Shown here: piece after piece, positions 1-6,909 of the stretch
Numbering within the stretch: the first letter of the stretch is position 1
Layout of the letters: each line of letters starts with the position of its first letter
Source: Desulfatitalea sp. UBA4791
Lineage (GTDB): Bacteria > Desulfobacterota > Desulfobacteria > Desulfobacterales > Desulfosarcinaceae
DNA: 11,107 nt
NCBI GenBank assembly: GCA_002402905.1
Contig: DHGT01000123.1
Span: 6,909 to 18,015 of the forward strand
Direction: 5' to 3'
Notes under the pieces: generated by a model
The model's input: the letters and a program-made list of their open reading frames with translations, nothing else
Database searches by the model: none
Told to the model about the DNA's origin: nothing
Translations under genes and position numbers: made by a program

Positions 1-36
1 GGCCCAGACTGTTTGAGCGCAGCGAGTTTCTGGGCC
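1..36. repeat. Edge hairpin, possible REP-like element
   Basis: The first 36 bases begin with GGCCCAGA and end with TCTGGGCC, a perfect 8-base inverted repeat around a 20-base interior that contains TTTGAGCGCAGCGAGTTT. I recall interiors of this type as dispersed intergenic hairpins in many bacterial genomes, but cannot check that here. There is no T tract after it on the plus strand, so it is not a classical intrinsic terminator. It lies directly left of promoter repeat copy A and may mark the 3' end of a gene outside the window. Confidence 0.45.
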
Positions 37-37
37 G

Positions 38-137
38 CCCGCCGTGCATTTTACCGGCACTTGACCGCTTGGCGTGTGGCATCGGCCACCTGTTGCACCC
101 ATGCCGGGTATAATGAATGGCATTCAGTTAGAATCCC
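38..137 (+). repeat. Promoter-like repeat, copy A
   Basis: This 100-base element recurs inverted at 9173-9270 (copy B) and, in shortened form, at 5877-5936 (copy C). Bases 38-92 match copy B at 51 of 55 positions by eye. All three copies share ATCGGCCACCTG (81-92 here), a TAAT-containing hexamer, a TGAAT/ATTCA palindrome and a similar right end (gaatccc here and in copy B, caaaccc in copy C). The 16 bases between the 12-mer and the hexamer are poorly conserved. Each copy points toward a catabolic gene, so I read it as a duplicated promoter region rather than a transposon. Copy A runs directly into a broken VOC gene and lies upstream of the aldehyde dehydrogenase operon. Confidence 0.8.
81..126 (+). 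promoter_or_regulatory. Predicted promoter with overlapping palindromic operator (copy A)
   Basis: A perfect -10 hexamer TATAAT lies at 109-114. The conserved block ATCGGCCACCTG (81-92) ends 16 bases upstream and so covers the -35 position, though it is not a sigma-70 -35 consensus; an activator or alternative sigma factor could read it. The palindrome TGAATGGCATTCA (114-126) begins at the last base of the -10 and would cover the start point, a typical place for a repressor. The flanking TAA and GTTA extend the symmetry imperfectly. The same arrangement upstream of the amidase and thiolase supports shared regulation. The regulator is unknown; a TetR-family repressor of acyl-CoA genes is an inference from the palindrome type. 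Confidence 0.6.
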
Positions 138-339
138 TGTATTTCAGTCGAAGTTTCTCGACAAATGGGGCGAAGGCGTCCATCATATCGGTTTTTACGT
201 GGATGATGTGGATGCGGAAGTGGATCAGCTGGTCAAGGCGGGCGCCAACCTGCTCATTCACGATCCGGGGCGCTTTGCCTACGTGGATGCCGGCGGACCT
301 GGCGGTGCGATCTTCGAACTGATGTGCATGAGGGCGTGA
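131..339 (+). pseudogene. VOC-superfamily (methylmalonyl-CoA epimerase-like) C-terminal remnant
   Basis: The reading frame ending with TGA at 337-339 encodes a typical second half of a small VOC protein: FLDKWGEGVHHIGFYVDDVD, a helix with QLVKAGANLL, and the closing strand GGAIFELM. The His of HHIGF and the Glu of FELM are the usual metal ligands of this half. Family members are about 130-140 residues; only about 60 are recognisable here. The frame stays open further left, but it reads through promoter repeat copy A into sequence that is not VOC-like, and I see no convincing ribosome site and start. A neighbouring frame reads ESLYFSR just before FLDKW, so a one-base slip near 143-152 may also be present. 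I read it as a decayed gene left between the promoter and the aldehyde dehydrogenase. Confidence 0.65.
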
Positions 340-396
340 GCCCGGCGCGGCCAGCGGCGGATATCGAACGTATGCATCAACAATGGAGGACTTACG

Positions 397-1824
397 ATGT
401 TCATCAATGGAAAATGGGTCAATGCAGAAAGTGGTCGAACTTTTCCATCGGTCAACCCCGCATCCGGTGACATCATCGCACAGGTGCCGGCGGGGGACGC
501 TAATGACGCGGCCAAGGCCATCGAAGCTGCGGCCGACGCCTTTCCCCACTGGTCGGCCCAGACCGCGTATCAACGCTCTCAGTTCCTTTACCAGGCCCAT
601 GCCCTGATGATGGAGAAGTTGGACCATCTGGCGGCAGTGATGACCGAGGAGCAGGGAAAGCCGCTCCAGGCCGCGCGTAACGAGGTCAAATATGGGGCCG
701 ACTTTCTGCTGTGGTATGCGGAGGAGGCCAAGCGCATCTACGGCCAGACGATTCCCTCTTCCAGGGCGGACCAGCGTTTCATGGTGCTGCGTCAGCCGGT
801 CGGGGTCGTGGGCGCCATCACCCCATGGAACTATCCCATTTCCATGATCACCCGCAAGGTGGCACCGGCGCTGGCGGCAGGATGCACCATCGTTCTTAAA
901 CCCGCCGAAGCCACGCCCTTGTGCGCCAAAGCGGTCTTCGAAATATTCGAGGCCGCCGGCATGCCCGCCGGCGTCGTCAACCTGGTGACGGCACAGGTGC
1001 CGGCTCCCATCGGCGATGCGTTTCTGAAAGATCCCAGAATCCGCAAGCTGACCTTTACCGGATCCACCGATGTCGGCAAAATGCTGGCCCGGGAAGCGGC
1101 GGTCCAGATGAAACGGGTCTCTCTGGAGCTTGGCGGTCACGCTCCCTTTATCGTGTGCCGCGATGCGGACCCGGTGCATGCGGCCAAGGGACTGGCGCTG
1201 GTCAAGTTTCTCAACACCGGTCAGGCGTGCATCAGCCCCAATCGCATTTACGTGCATGCCGATATCATCGATTCCTTTATCGGTGAGTTGACCCAGCGCG
1301 TCTCGGCGATGAAAGCCGGCTCGGGCTTTGATAAGAGCGTGCGCATCGGTCCGCTGGTCAGCGATGCGGCCCTGGAGAAGGTCGATCGACAGGTCCAGGA
1401 TGCGATCGCCAAGGGCGCCAGACTGATCGCCGGCGGCCGACGGTTGACGGAAAACGGTCTGGATCGGGGATTCTTTTACGCGCCGACCATTCTCAGTGGC
1501 GTGACCCCCGATATGACCATCTATCGGGAGGAGACCTTCGGTCCGGTGGCCCCCATCATTTCCTACAACGACGCGGACGACCTGCTGGCCATGGCCAACG
1601 ACACCCGCTACGGGCTGGCTTCGTATGTCTACACCAGTGATTTGAAAACCGCTTTTACCCTGTTCGAAGGACTTCATTTCGGCATCGTCGGCATCAACGA
1701 CATCAATCCGACCTCCGCCGCAGCGCCTTTCGGGGGCATGAAAGAGAGCGGGCTGGGCCGCGAGGGCGGCATCGAGGGTATCGAGGAGTATCTGGAGACC
1801 AAGCTGGGAGGATTCTCCATTTGA
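397..1824 (+). CDS. NAD(P)-dependent aldehyde dehydrogenase, succinate-semialdehyde type
   Basis: It would oxidise an aldehyde to its carboxylate with NAD(P)+ in the cytoplasm. At 475 residues it is normal for the family. Visible landmarks are TPWNYP with Asn145, VLKPAEAT with cofactor-binding Lys168, the FTGSTDVGK turn, LELGG with general base Glu244, and NTGQACISPNR with nucleophile Cys278. The 34-residue spacing of Glu to Cys and the wording of these motifs resemble GabD-type succinate-semialdehyde dehydrogenases, but related enzymes act on glutarate, adipate and other semialdehydes, so the substrate is open. The ATG at 397 follows GGAGG at 385-389. It is the first intact gene after promoter copy A and is followed after 43 bases by two CoA-transferases, which could activate its acid product. 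Confidence 0.9.
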   Translation: MFINGKWVNAESGRTFPSVNPASGDIIAQVPAGDANDAAKAIEAAADAFPHWSAQTAYQRSQFLYQAHALMMEKLDHLAAVMTEEQGKPLQAARNEVKYGADFLLWYAEEAKRIYGQTIPSSRADQRFMVLRQPVGVVGAITPWNYPISMITRKVAPALAAGCTIVLKPAEATPLCAKAVFEIFEAAGMPAGVVNLVTAQVPAPIGDAFLKDPRIRKLTFTGSTDVGKMLAREAAVQMKRVSLELGGHAPFIVCRDADPVHAAKGLALVKFLNTGQACISPNRIYVHADIIDSFIGELTQRVSAMKAGSGFDKSVRIGPLVSDAALEKVDRQVQDAIAKGARLIAGGRRLTENGLDRGFFYAPTILSGVTPDMTIYREETFGPVAPIISYNDADDLLAMANDTRYGLASYVYTSDLKTAFTLFEGLHFGIVGINDINPTSAAAPFGGMKESGLGREGGIEGIEEYLETKLGGFSI

Positions 1825-1867
1825 ACATGCCAATATCATCACCCCACCAGATTGGAGAAGCATAGTT

Positions 1868-3085
1868 ATGGCACCCAACGCGCTGAACGGCGTGAAGATC
1901 ATCGAGTTTTGCACCACCATCAGCGGTGCCTATTGCGGCAAATTGATGGCCGACCTCGGGGCGGAAGTGATCAAGATAGAGCCGCCGGTGACCGGAGACG
2001 AAGCGAGAAGACGGCCGCCTTTCCAGAACGATGATCCGGACCCTGAAAAATCAGGGCTCTTTTTGTATATCAACACCAATAAGTTCGGTATCACCCTCGA
2101 TCCGTCGAAGCCCAAAGGTAAAGAGATTTTTGAGCGGCTGGTCCGCCAGGCGGACATCCTGATCGAGGATCACCGGCCCGGTGAGATGGAAGAGATGGGG
2201 CTGGGATATGATACATTGAAAAAAAGCAATCCCGGTCTCATCATGATGGCCCTTACACCATTTGGCCAAACAGGCCCCTACAAGGACTATAAAGCCTACC
2301 AGCTGAACATCTCGCACATGAGCGGGCAAGGTTACCTGCTGCCGCTGGTGGCGCCGGACCTGGATCGTCCGCCGGTGCAAATCGGGGGCAACAGCGGCAA
2401 CTTCGATGCCGGGCTGACGGCTTCCCTTGCGGTCATGGCCGCCCTGTTCTGGCGGGGAGCGTCCGGCAAAGGGCAATACATCGGCATGTCGAAAATGGAA
2501 GCCCTGGTCGCCATGCAGCGTGTGGAAAGCGTGACGTTTCCCAACAGCGGCATCAATATGAGTCGCAAGGGGGAATCTCTGCGGATGAGCGGCAACGGAA
2601 TATTTCCATGCAAGGATGGATTCGTCTCCATTGTGACCCCCGAAGAGCACCAGTGGCAAAATTTCATGAAACTGATCGGCGATCCCCCATGGTCCAAAGA
2701 GCCCTGGTGTCAAAACCGATTTGAGCGCGGGAACCACACGGAGAAAATCAACGCCTATATCCTGGAGTGGATGAAAGACACACCCAAGGAGGAGATCTTC
2801 AGAAAAGGCCAGGCGTTCAGTGTTCCGGTGGCACAGGGCAACACGGCCGAAGACGTGGTGTCCTCCCCCCATTTCAATGCCCGGGGCTTTTTTGTGGAAA
2901 TCGACCATCCGGTGATGGGAAAACTGGAGAAATTCCCATCTCGACCCTACCGGTTCTCCAAAACGCCATGGGCGATCGCCAGACCGGCCCCACGCATAGG
3001 GGAGCATAACGAAAAGATATTTTGCGAAAAACTCGACTACACCCCCGGCGATCTGGAATCATTTAAAGATGCGGGAATCATATGA
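1868..3085 (+). CDS. CaiB/BaiF class III CoA-transferase, catalytic Asp replaced by Asn
   Basis: This 405-residue protein has the class III fold signatures: LNGVKIIEF at the N-terminus, LGAEVIKIEPP near residue 35, NTNKFGITLD, the RPGEMEEMGLGY segment, FGQTGPY, and SGKGQYIGMS after the central helix. These enzymes move CoA between carboxylic acids through an aspartyl-CoA intermediate. When the central segment GNFDAGLTASLAVMAAL is aligned without gaps to the family pattern (AD-x3-GL...AAL), the nucleophile position is Asn178; Asp180 lies two residues later. This may be a non-catalytic or altered subunit partnering the next gene, whose Asp is intact. GGAG at 1854-1857 precedes the ATG by about ten bases. 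The TGA overlaps an ATG of the downstream frame. A CoA-thioester isomerase or racemase role in the same superfamily is possible but less likely. Confidence 0.88.
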   Translation: MAPNALNGVKIIEFCTTISGAYCGKLMADLGAEVIKIEPPVTGDEARRRPPFQNDDPDPEKSGLFLYINTNKFGITLDPSKPKGKEIFERLVRQADILIEDHRPGEMEEMGLGYDTLKKSNPGLIMMALTPFGQTGPYKDYKAYQLNISHMSGQGYLLPLVAPDLDRPPVQIGGNSGNFDAGLTASLAVMAALFWRGASGKGQYIGMSKMEALVAMQRVESVTFPNSGINMSRKGESLRMSGNGIFPCKDGFVSIVTPEEHQWQNFMKLIGDPPWSKEPWCQNRFERGNHTEKINAYILEWMKDTPKEEIFRKGQAFSVPVAQGNTAEDVVSSPHFNARGFFVEIDHPVMGKLEKFPSRPYRFSKTPWAIARPAPRIGEHNEKIFCEKLDYTPGDLESFKDAGII

Positions 3086-3108
3086 CAACAAGACGAAAAG
3101 GGGAACTC

Positions 3109-4326
3109 ATGGACAATAGCGGCCCCTTGAAGGGTATCCGGGTCGTCGAGTTTACATCGGCCTGGGCCGGTCCTTACGCCACCTGTCTGCTCGGCTTTCT
3201 GGGCGCCGAAGTGATCAAGGTGGAAAGCCGGCAGCGGCCGGACCATTCCAGGATCATCTCTTTTACGACGGGAAAGGCATTTCAAACCCTCGATGAATCG
3301 GAAGTCTTCAACAATCTGAACCTGAACAAGCGCAGCGTCTGCCTGAACCTGAAAATGCCCGAAGCGGTCGAGATCGCCAGAAAACTCATCCAGGTCAGCG
3401 ATGTGGTCATGGAAAATATGCGACCGGGCGTGGTGCCGCGTCTTGGCCTGGGGTATGAGGATGCCCGAGTGATCAAGCCGGACATTATCTACATCTCTTC
3501 TTCGGCGTGCGGCCAGACAGGACCGGACAGGGAGTACATCGGCTATGCACCGACCTTTGCCGCCCTGGCCGGATTACCCCATGTGACCGGCTATCCCGAT
3601 TGGCCTCCGAGCAACTTTCTCGGCTCCATCGATTTGAGAAGCGCGTGCACATCGGCCTTCGCCATCCTGGCCGCACTCTATTATCATCAGCAGACCGGAG
3701 AGGGTCAGTATATCGATCTGGCCTCCCAGGAGGCCATCGCCACATATGCCGGCGATATCTTCCTGGACTACGTGATGAACGGGCGGGTTCCCATGCGCCA
3801 GGGGAACCAAAACGACGTCATGGCGCCGCATAACTGCTACCGCTGTAAAGGCGAAGACAAATGGATCAGCATCGCGGTGGCCACCCAGGCGGAGTGGGAA
3901 AGCCTGTGCCGCACGATGGGCCGAAGCGACCTCATCGACGATCCCCGGTTTGCCGACAACGCCCGTCGCAAGACGAACGAGGCCGAACTGGACACCGTCA
4001 TTTCCGCCTGGACCGGCGACAAGGATCCCTATGACGTGATGGTTCTGTTGCAACATGCCGGTGTCGCCGCCACGCCGTCCATGTCCAGTGAGGCGCTTTT
4101 CAACGATCCTCACCTGAAAGAGAGAAAGGTCTTCCGGCAGGTCGACCATCCTGTGATCGGCAAAAACTGGGTCATTGCACCGCCTTGGCAATTCTCCGAG
4201 ACGCCGGCCGCAATTCGTTCGTGCGGTCCCAGGCTCGGGGAGCACACCGAAGAAATCTTCATGGACTATCTGGGGATGTCTTCGGATGAAATCGACAAGT
4301 TGAAAAAGGAGAATGTCATATTCTGA
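3109..4326 (+). CDS. CaiB/BaiF class III CoA-transferase with intact catalytic Asp
   Basis: A paralogue of the preceding gene with the same 405-residue length when started at 3109. Motifs in order are LKGIRVVEF, AGPYATCLLGFLGAEVIKVE, NLNKRSVCLNL, NMRPGVVPRLGLGY, GQTGP, then GSIDLRSACTSAFAILAAL with the predicted nucleophile Asp175, and TGEGQYIDLA. It would form an aspartyl-CoA intermediate and transfer CoA, for example from succinyl-CoA, to a carboxylate. I chose the ATG at 3109 because AAAAGGGG lies at a good distance upstream and MDNSGPLKGIRVVEF is a normal family N-terminus. An in-frame ATG at 3082 overlaps the previous stop (ATGA) and would add nine residues. Tandem layout and equal length suggest a heteromer, as in benzylsuccinate CoA-transferase. 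It ends 17 bases from the convergent amidase, with no clear terminator between. Confidence 0.9.
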   Translation: MDNSGPLKGIRVVEFTSAWAGPYATCLLGFLGAEVIKVESRQRPDHSRIISFTTGKAFQTLDESEVFNNLNLNKRSVCLNLKMPEAVEIARKLIQVSDVVMENMRPGVVPRLGLGYEDARVIKPDIIYISSSACGQTGPDREYIGYAPTFAALAGLPHVTGYPDWPPSNFLGSIDLRSACTSAFAILAALYYHQQTGEGQYIDLASQEAIATYAGDIFLDYVMNGRVPMRQGNQNDVMAPHNCYRCKGEDKWISIAVATQAEWESLCRTMGRSDLIDDPRFADNARRKTNEAELDTVISAWTGDKDPYDVMVLLQHAGVAATPSMSSEALFNDPHLKERKVFRQVDHPVIGKNWVIAPPWQFSETPAAIRSCGPRLGEHTEEIFMDYLGMSSDEIDKLKKENVIF

Positions 4327-4343
4327 TCTGCATCTTCTGCTTT

Positions 4344-5843
4344 TTAAGCCGCCCATACCCGCGGTTTTCTGCCAGCCCATGGCCGCGCCTCTTCCAGTTG
4401 CGCCGCCAGTTGGAACAGTCTCTCTTCGCGGCCGAACGGGGCGATGAAGTGCGTGCCGCAGGGAAGTCCGTCCGGGGTCCAGTGCAGGGGGACGGTCATG
4501 GCCGGCAGGCCGCAAAGGTTGGCCACCTGGGTGAAAGGGGTGCGTTCGAGACTCTTGCTGGCCAACTGGTCGACGATGCCCGTGGCTTTAAGCAGACGTC
4601 CGATCTCCAGCGTATTGACCACTTTCATCAAGGCGTTTTCGACCGGCGACGGTTGTAAAGCACCGATCTTGGCCGGAAGATACGCCGTGGTGGGTGTCAT
4701 GTACACGTCATACGCCTGGAAGAAGGCCCCCATTTGCCTGGCAGAGCGGTCCCACGCCCGCATGGCGGCTACGAATTCTCCTGCTGAAACCGCCCGCCCC
4801 AGGAGCCCCAGCGTGTAGGTTGTCGGCTCGACGTCCGAGGCCGTGACTTTTCTTCCCAGCACTGCCCGCATCTCTTCCAGGTCGGCGGCCACCTCGCCGA
4901 AATTCATGGTCAGGTAGGCTTTGGCAACCGCTTTGCCGTCCACGCCCGTCTGTTTTTCTTCGACCCGATGCCCCAAATCTTCGAGCAGCTTGGCCGTTTC
5001 GACAACGGCCTTGACGCACTCCGGGTGAACGTTCGCTCCGATGGGTGAGGTCACGCTGAAGCCGATAGTCAACTTCCCCGGGGGGGTTCCAATCGCTTCG
5101 AGATAGGATCCCGAAGGCGGGCTGATTTCGTAAGGAGCGCCCGTATCCGGGCCCTGGGTGGCGTCCAGGGCGGCGGCGCTGTCGCGCACGGACCGGGTGA
5201 TGACGTGTTCTTGTACAGCCCCCTGCCACGACCACCCGTGGCGCGGGCCGCTGGGATTCCTGCCGCGCGAGGGTTTCAGGCCGAAAAGGCCGCAGTAAGC
5301 AGCCGGTATCCGAATGCTGCCGCCGCCATCGCCGCCGGCCGCCATTGGCACCATGCCGGCCGCCACGGCCGCCGCGGATCCCCCGCTCGAACCGCCGGGC
5401 GTGTAATCGGTGTGCCAGGGGTTGCGACACGGCCCGAATACCTCCGGCTCCGTGACGCCCATCAGGCCCAACTCAGGCGTGTTGGTCTTGCCCAGGATGA
5501 CCAGACCCGCTTTTTTAAACCGCTTCACCATTTCAGCGTCGTAATCGGGTACAAAATTTCTGTAGGCCTTGGAACCGCTGGTCATCGGCACGCCTGCAAA
5601 GGCGGCCAACAGGTCCTTCAACAAAAATGGAGCCCCGGCCAAAGGACCGTCGGGCAAAGGCCGGGCTGCCGTGCCACGGCCGGCATCGTACATGGGTGTC
5701 ACCACGGCGTTCACTTTCGGGTTCACCTGCTCGATGCGTTCAATCGCCGCCTCACAGAGTTCACTCGCGGTGACATCGCCCTTTCTCACCAATTCCGCCA
5801 GGCCCATCGCATCATACTGGCCGTACTCTTTAAAACCGCTCAT
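4344..5843 (-). CDS. Amidase-signature hydrolase, NylA-like
   Basis: A 499-residue amidase-signature enzyme that would hydrolyse a C-N amide bond. The triad is visible: Lys76 in FLLKDL, cis-Ser152 in GGSSGGS, and nucleophile Ser176 in DGGGSIRIPA. Overall wording (LAELVRKGDVTASELCEAAI, KTNTPELG, TEPEVFGPCRNPW, and the C-terminal QLAAQLEEARPW) strongly resembles 6-aminohexanoate cyclic dimer hydrolase NylA as I remember it, which is about 493 residues long. NylA Cys316, reported to affect its substrate use, aligns with Asn314 here, so the nylon-oligomer activity should not be assumed. GatA of the tRNA amidotransferase is less likely because no GatB or GatC is present. The start follows AGAGGAG. 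Repeat copy C ends 33 bases upstream and probably supplies the promoter. Confidence 0.88.
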   Translation of the reverse strand: MSGFKEYGQYDAMGLAELVRKGDVTASELCEAAIERIEQVNPKVNAVVTPMYDAGRGTAARPLPDGPLAGAPFLLKDLLAAFAGVPMTSGSKAYRNFVPDYDAEMVKRFKKAGLVILGKTNTPELGLMGVTEPEVFGPCRNPWHTDYTPGGSSGGSAAAVAAGMVPMAAGGDGGGSIRIPAAYCGLFGLKPSRGRNPSGPRHGWSWQGAVQEHVITRSVRDSAAALDATQGPDTGAPYEISPPSGSYLEAIGTPPGKLTIGFSVTSPIGANVHPECVKAVVETAKLLEDLGHRVEEKQTGVDGKAVAKAYLTMNFGEVAADLEEMRAVLGRKVTASDVEPTTYTLGLLGRAVSAGEFVAAMRAWDRSARQMGAFFQAYDVYMTPTTAYLPAKIGALQPSPVENALMKVVNTLEIGRLLKATGIVDQLASKSLERTPFTQVANLCGLPAMTVPLHWTPDGLPCGTHFIAPFGREERLFQLAAQLEEARPWAGRKPRVWAA

Positions 5844-5876
5844 CGAGCTCTCCTCTTCTGTGAATGGGTCAAATCA

Positions 5877-5936
5877 GGGTTTGAACTGAATGCCAGTCAT
5901 TAAATCCGGCCCGGGTGGAGCAGGTGGCCGATACCA
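5877..5936 (-). repeat. Promoter-like repeat, copy C (shortened)
   Basis: Read on the minus strand, this stretch matches the right-hand 60 bases of copy A: the block ATCGGCCACCTG (5932-5921), a 16-base spacer, the hexamer TTTAAT (5904-5899), the palindrome region and the end sequence caaaccctg. Similarity stops near 5936, so the upstream half shared by copies A and B is absent or has diverged beyond recognition. It lies 33 bases ahead of the amidase start codon. Confidence 0.75.
5887..5932 (-). promoter_or_regulatory. Predicted amidase promoter and operator (copy C)
   Basis: On the minus strand the conserved 12-mer (5932-5921) is followed after 16 bases by TTTAAT (5904-5899) as -10. The overlapping operator, read on the plus strand at 5887-5899, is TGAATGCCAGTCA, one substitution away from perfect TGAAT-N3-ATTCA symmetry. 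The start point would fall near 5890, giving a leader of roughly 45 bases with the ribosome site AGAGGAG close to the ATG. Confidence 0.55.
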
Positions 5937-5983
5937 TGCGAATTTTTTTATCAAACACCTTTTGGAACGTATGCCCTTCAGGT

Positions 5984-5996
5984 TGAATCACATTCA
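5984..5996. promoter_or_regulatory. Second, distal TGAAT-N3-ATTCA palindrome upstream of the amidase
   Basis: TGAATCACATTCA is a perfect five-base inverted repeat around CAC, with the same arms and spacing as the operator of copy A (TGAATGGCATTCA). It lies 97 bases upstream of the promoter-proximal copy-C palindrome, between the nitroreductase stop and the amidase promoter, and has no repeat sequence around it. It could be an auxiliary operator for the same regulator. Confidence 0.45.
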
Positions 5997-6034
5997 GTCA
6001 TAACTGCTGACTGTTGGTTAATGGCCAGGATGTC

Positions 6035-6061
6035 TGAAAAAGCAGGCACAGATGCTGTGGT
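6035..6061 (-). terminator. Weak candidate terminator after the nitroreductase
   Basis: On the minus strand, about 20 bases after the nitroreductase stop, CACAG-CAT-CTGTG forms a five-pair stem with a three-base loop. It is followed by CCTGC and then five T residues. The stem is short and the T run starts several bases late, so termination would be inefficient. It nevertheless separates the nitroreductase from the independently promoted amidase. Confidence 0.3.
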
Positions 6062-6081
6062 ACAGGATAACTTGTTTTACT

Positions 6082-6909
6082 TCACTTCCAGATAATGGTT
6101 GCCGGTTTCCGCTCCGGAAGCCTGTAGTATTTGAATTTGGGATACCCCAGCACCATTGGATAAAAATAGGTATGGTCGTCGGGCAGGCCGACCGAACGTC
6201 GAAGCGGTTGCGAATCCTGTCTCAGGGCCCGGGCAATCAATCCCATCCAGCAGGTGCCAAGGCCGCTGGCAACGGCCGTGAGTTCGAAGTAGGACAGAGC
6301 GATGGACAGATCCACCATGCCATTGTCGTAATATCCCGGCGCAGAGGCGATGACCAGGCACGGCGCATGGTGGGTGATGGAGTTGATTCCTGCCTCGTAG
6401 GCATCGACGAACCTCGGAAAATAGGGTGGCAGATGCTTGCCTGCATCCGATGCCAGCGCGGCTTTCATCCACCCGATGGTAAGGTCGGCTATATGTGTCA
6501 AATGGGCCGGATCCGTGTGGACCGTCCAGGTCACCAGCTGTGAATTGCCGCCGGTGGGAGCGTACCGGGCCGCATCGATGAGCGCTTGAATCGTCTCCTT
6601 GGCCACCGGTGTATTCTTGAACCGCCGGATGGATCTCCGGGTTCTGAGAAACTGCAATGCCTGCTCCCGGTTGATCGCCAGGTTCTTTCGAATTTGGGGG
6701 CTGTTTTCGATGGACACCTCTTGGTGGTCGAGGGCATCGTGGGGGCACACCGCCACGCAATGACCGCACCGAAGGCATATCTGGCGGCCCTGCTCGATCA
6801 TGAAGGGAACACTGTCCTCATCTGTCTGCTTGATAATGTTGGCTGGACACGCCTGCACACAAAATCCATCTTTTTTGCATCTGGTTTCGTCAATTTTGAT
6901 CAGCGTCAT
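6082..6909 (-). CDS. Nitroreductase-family flavoprotein with N-terminal ferredoxin domain
   Basis: A 275-residue fusion. Residues 1-60 are a two-cluster ferredoxin domain: Cys11-x2-Asp14-x2-Cys17-x3-Cys21-Pro and Cys45-x2-Cys48-x2-Cys51-x3-Cys55-Pro. In the first motif Asp14 occupies the place of the second Cys, a substitution known from Pyrococcus furiosus ferredoxin and Desulfovibrio africanus ferredoxin III, where the cluster converts easily between [3Fe-4S] and [4Fe-4S]. Residues from about 85 are an FMN-dependent nitroreductase fold, with RRSIRRF as the flavin-phosphate signature, AARYAPTGGNSQ, and GLGTCWMGLI near the C-terminus. Electrons probably pass from an external donor through the clusters to FMN; the substrate is unknown. 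The start at 6909 has AGAGG upstream. It is cytoplasmic, with no signal peptide. It lies in the same direction as the amidase but a 238-base gap separates them. Confidence 0.9.
   Translation of the reverse strand: MTLIKIDETRCKKDGFCVQACPANIIKQTDEDSVPFMIEQGRQICLRCGHCVAVCPHDALDHQEVSIENSPQIRKNLAINREQALQFLRTRRSIRRFKNTPVAKETIQALIDAARYAPTGGNSQLVTWTVHTDPAHLTHIADLTIGWMKAALASDAGKHLPPYFPRFVDAYEAGINSITHHAPCLVIASAPGYYDNGMVDLSIALSYFELTAVASGLGTCWMGLIARALRQDSQPLRRSVGLPDDHTYFYPMVLGYPKFKYYRLPERKPATIIWK

Noticed and set aside
78..96. Possible sigma-54 (-24/-12) promoter in copy A (GG...TTGC)
   Set aside because: The GG-to-GC spacing is 9 or 15 rather than 10 bases, and the TTGC part is not conserved in copies B and C.
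13..130. N-terminal extension of the VOC frame as real protein
   Set aside because: These bases belong to the edge hairpin and promoter repeat copy A, which recurs non-coding elsewhere; the translation is not VOC-like.
124..1920. A 598-codon minus-strand open frame antisense to the aldehyde dehydrogenase
   Set aside because: It is a GC-rich shadow of a well-supported gene; its product has no recognisable domain and its start has no convincing ribosome site.
2051..3007. A 318-codon minus-strand frame across the first CoA-transferase
   Set aside because: Antisense shadow; the plus strand has clear family motifs and a ribosome site.
4327..4343. Bidirectional terminator between the convergent CoA-transferase and amidase
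   Set aside because: The 17-base gap has a short T run but no stem.
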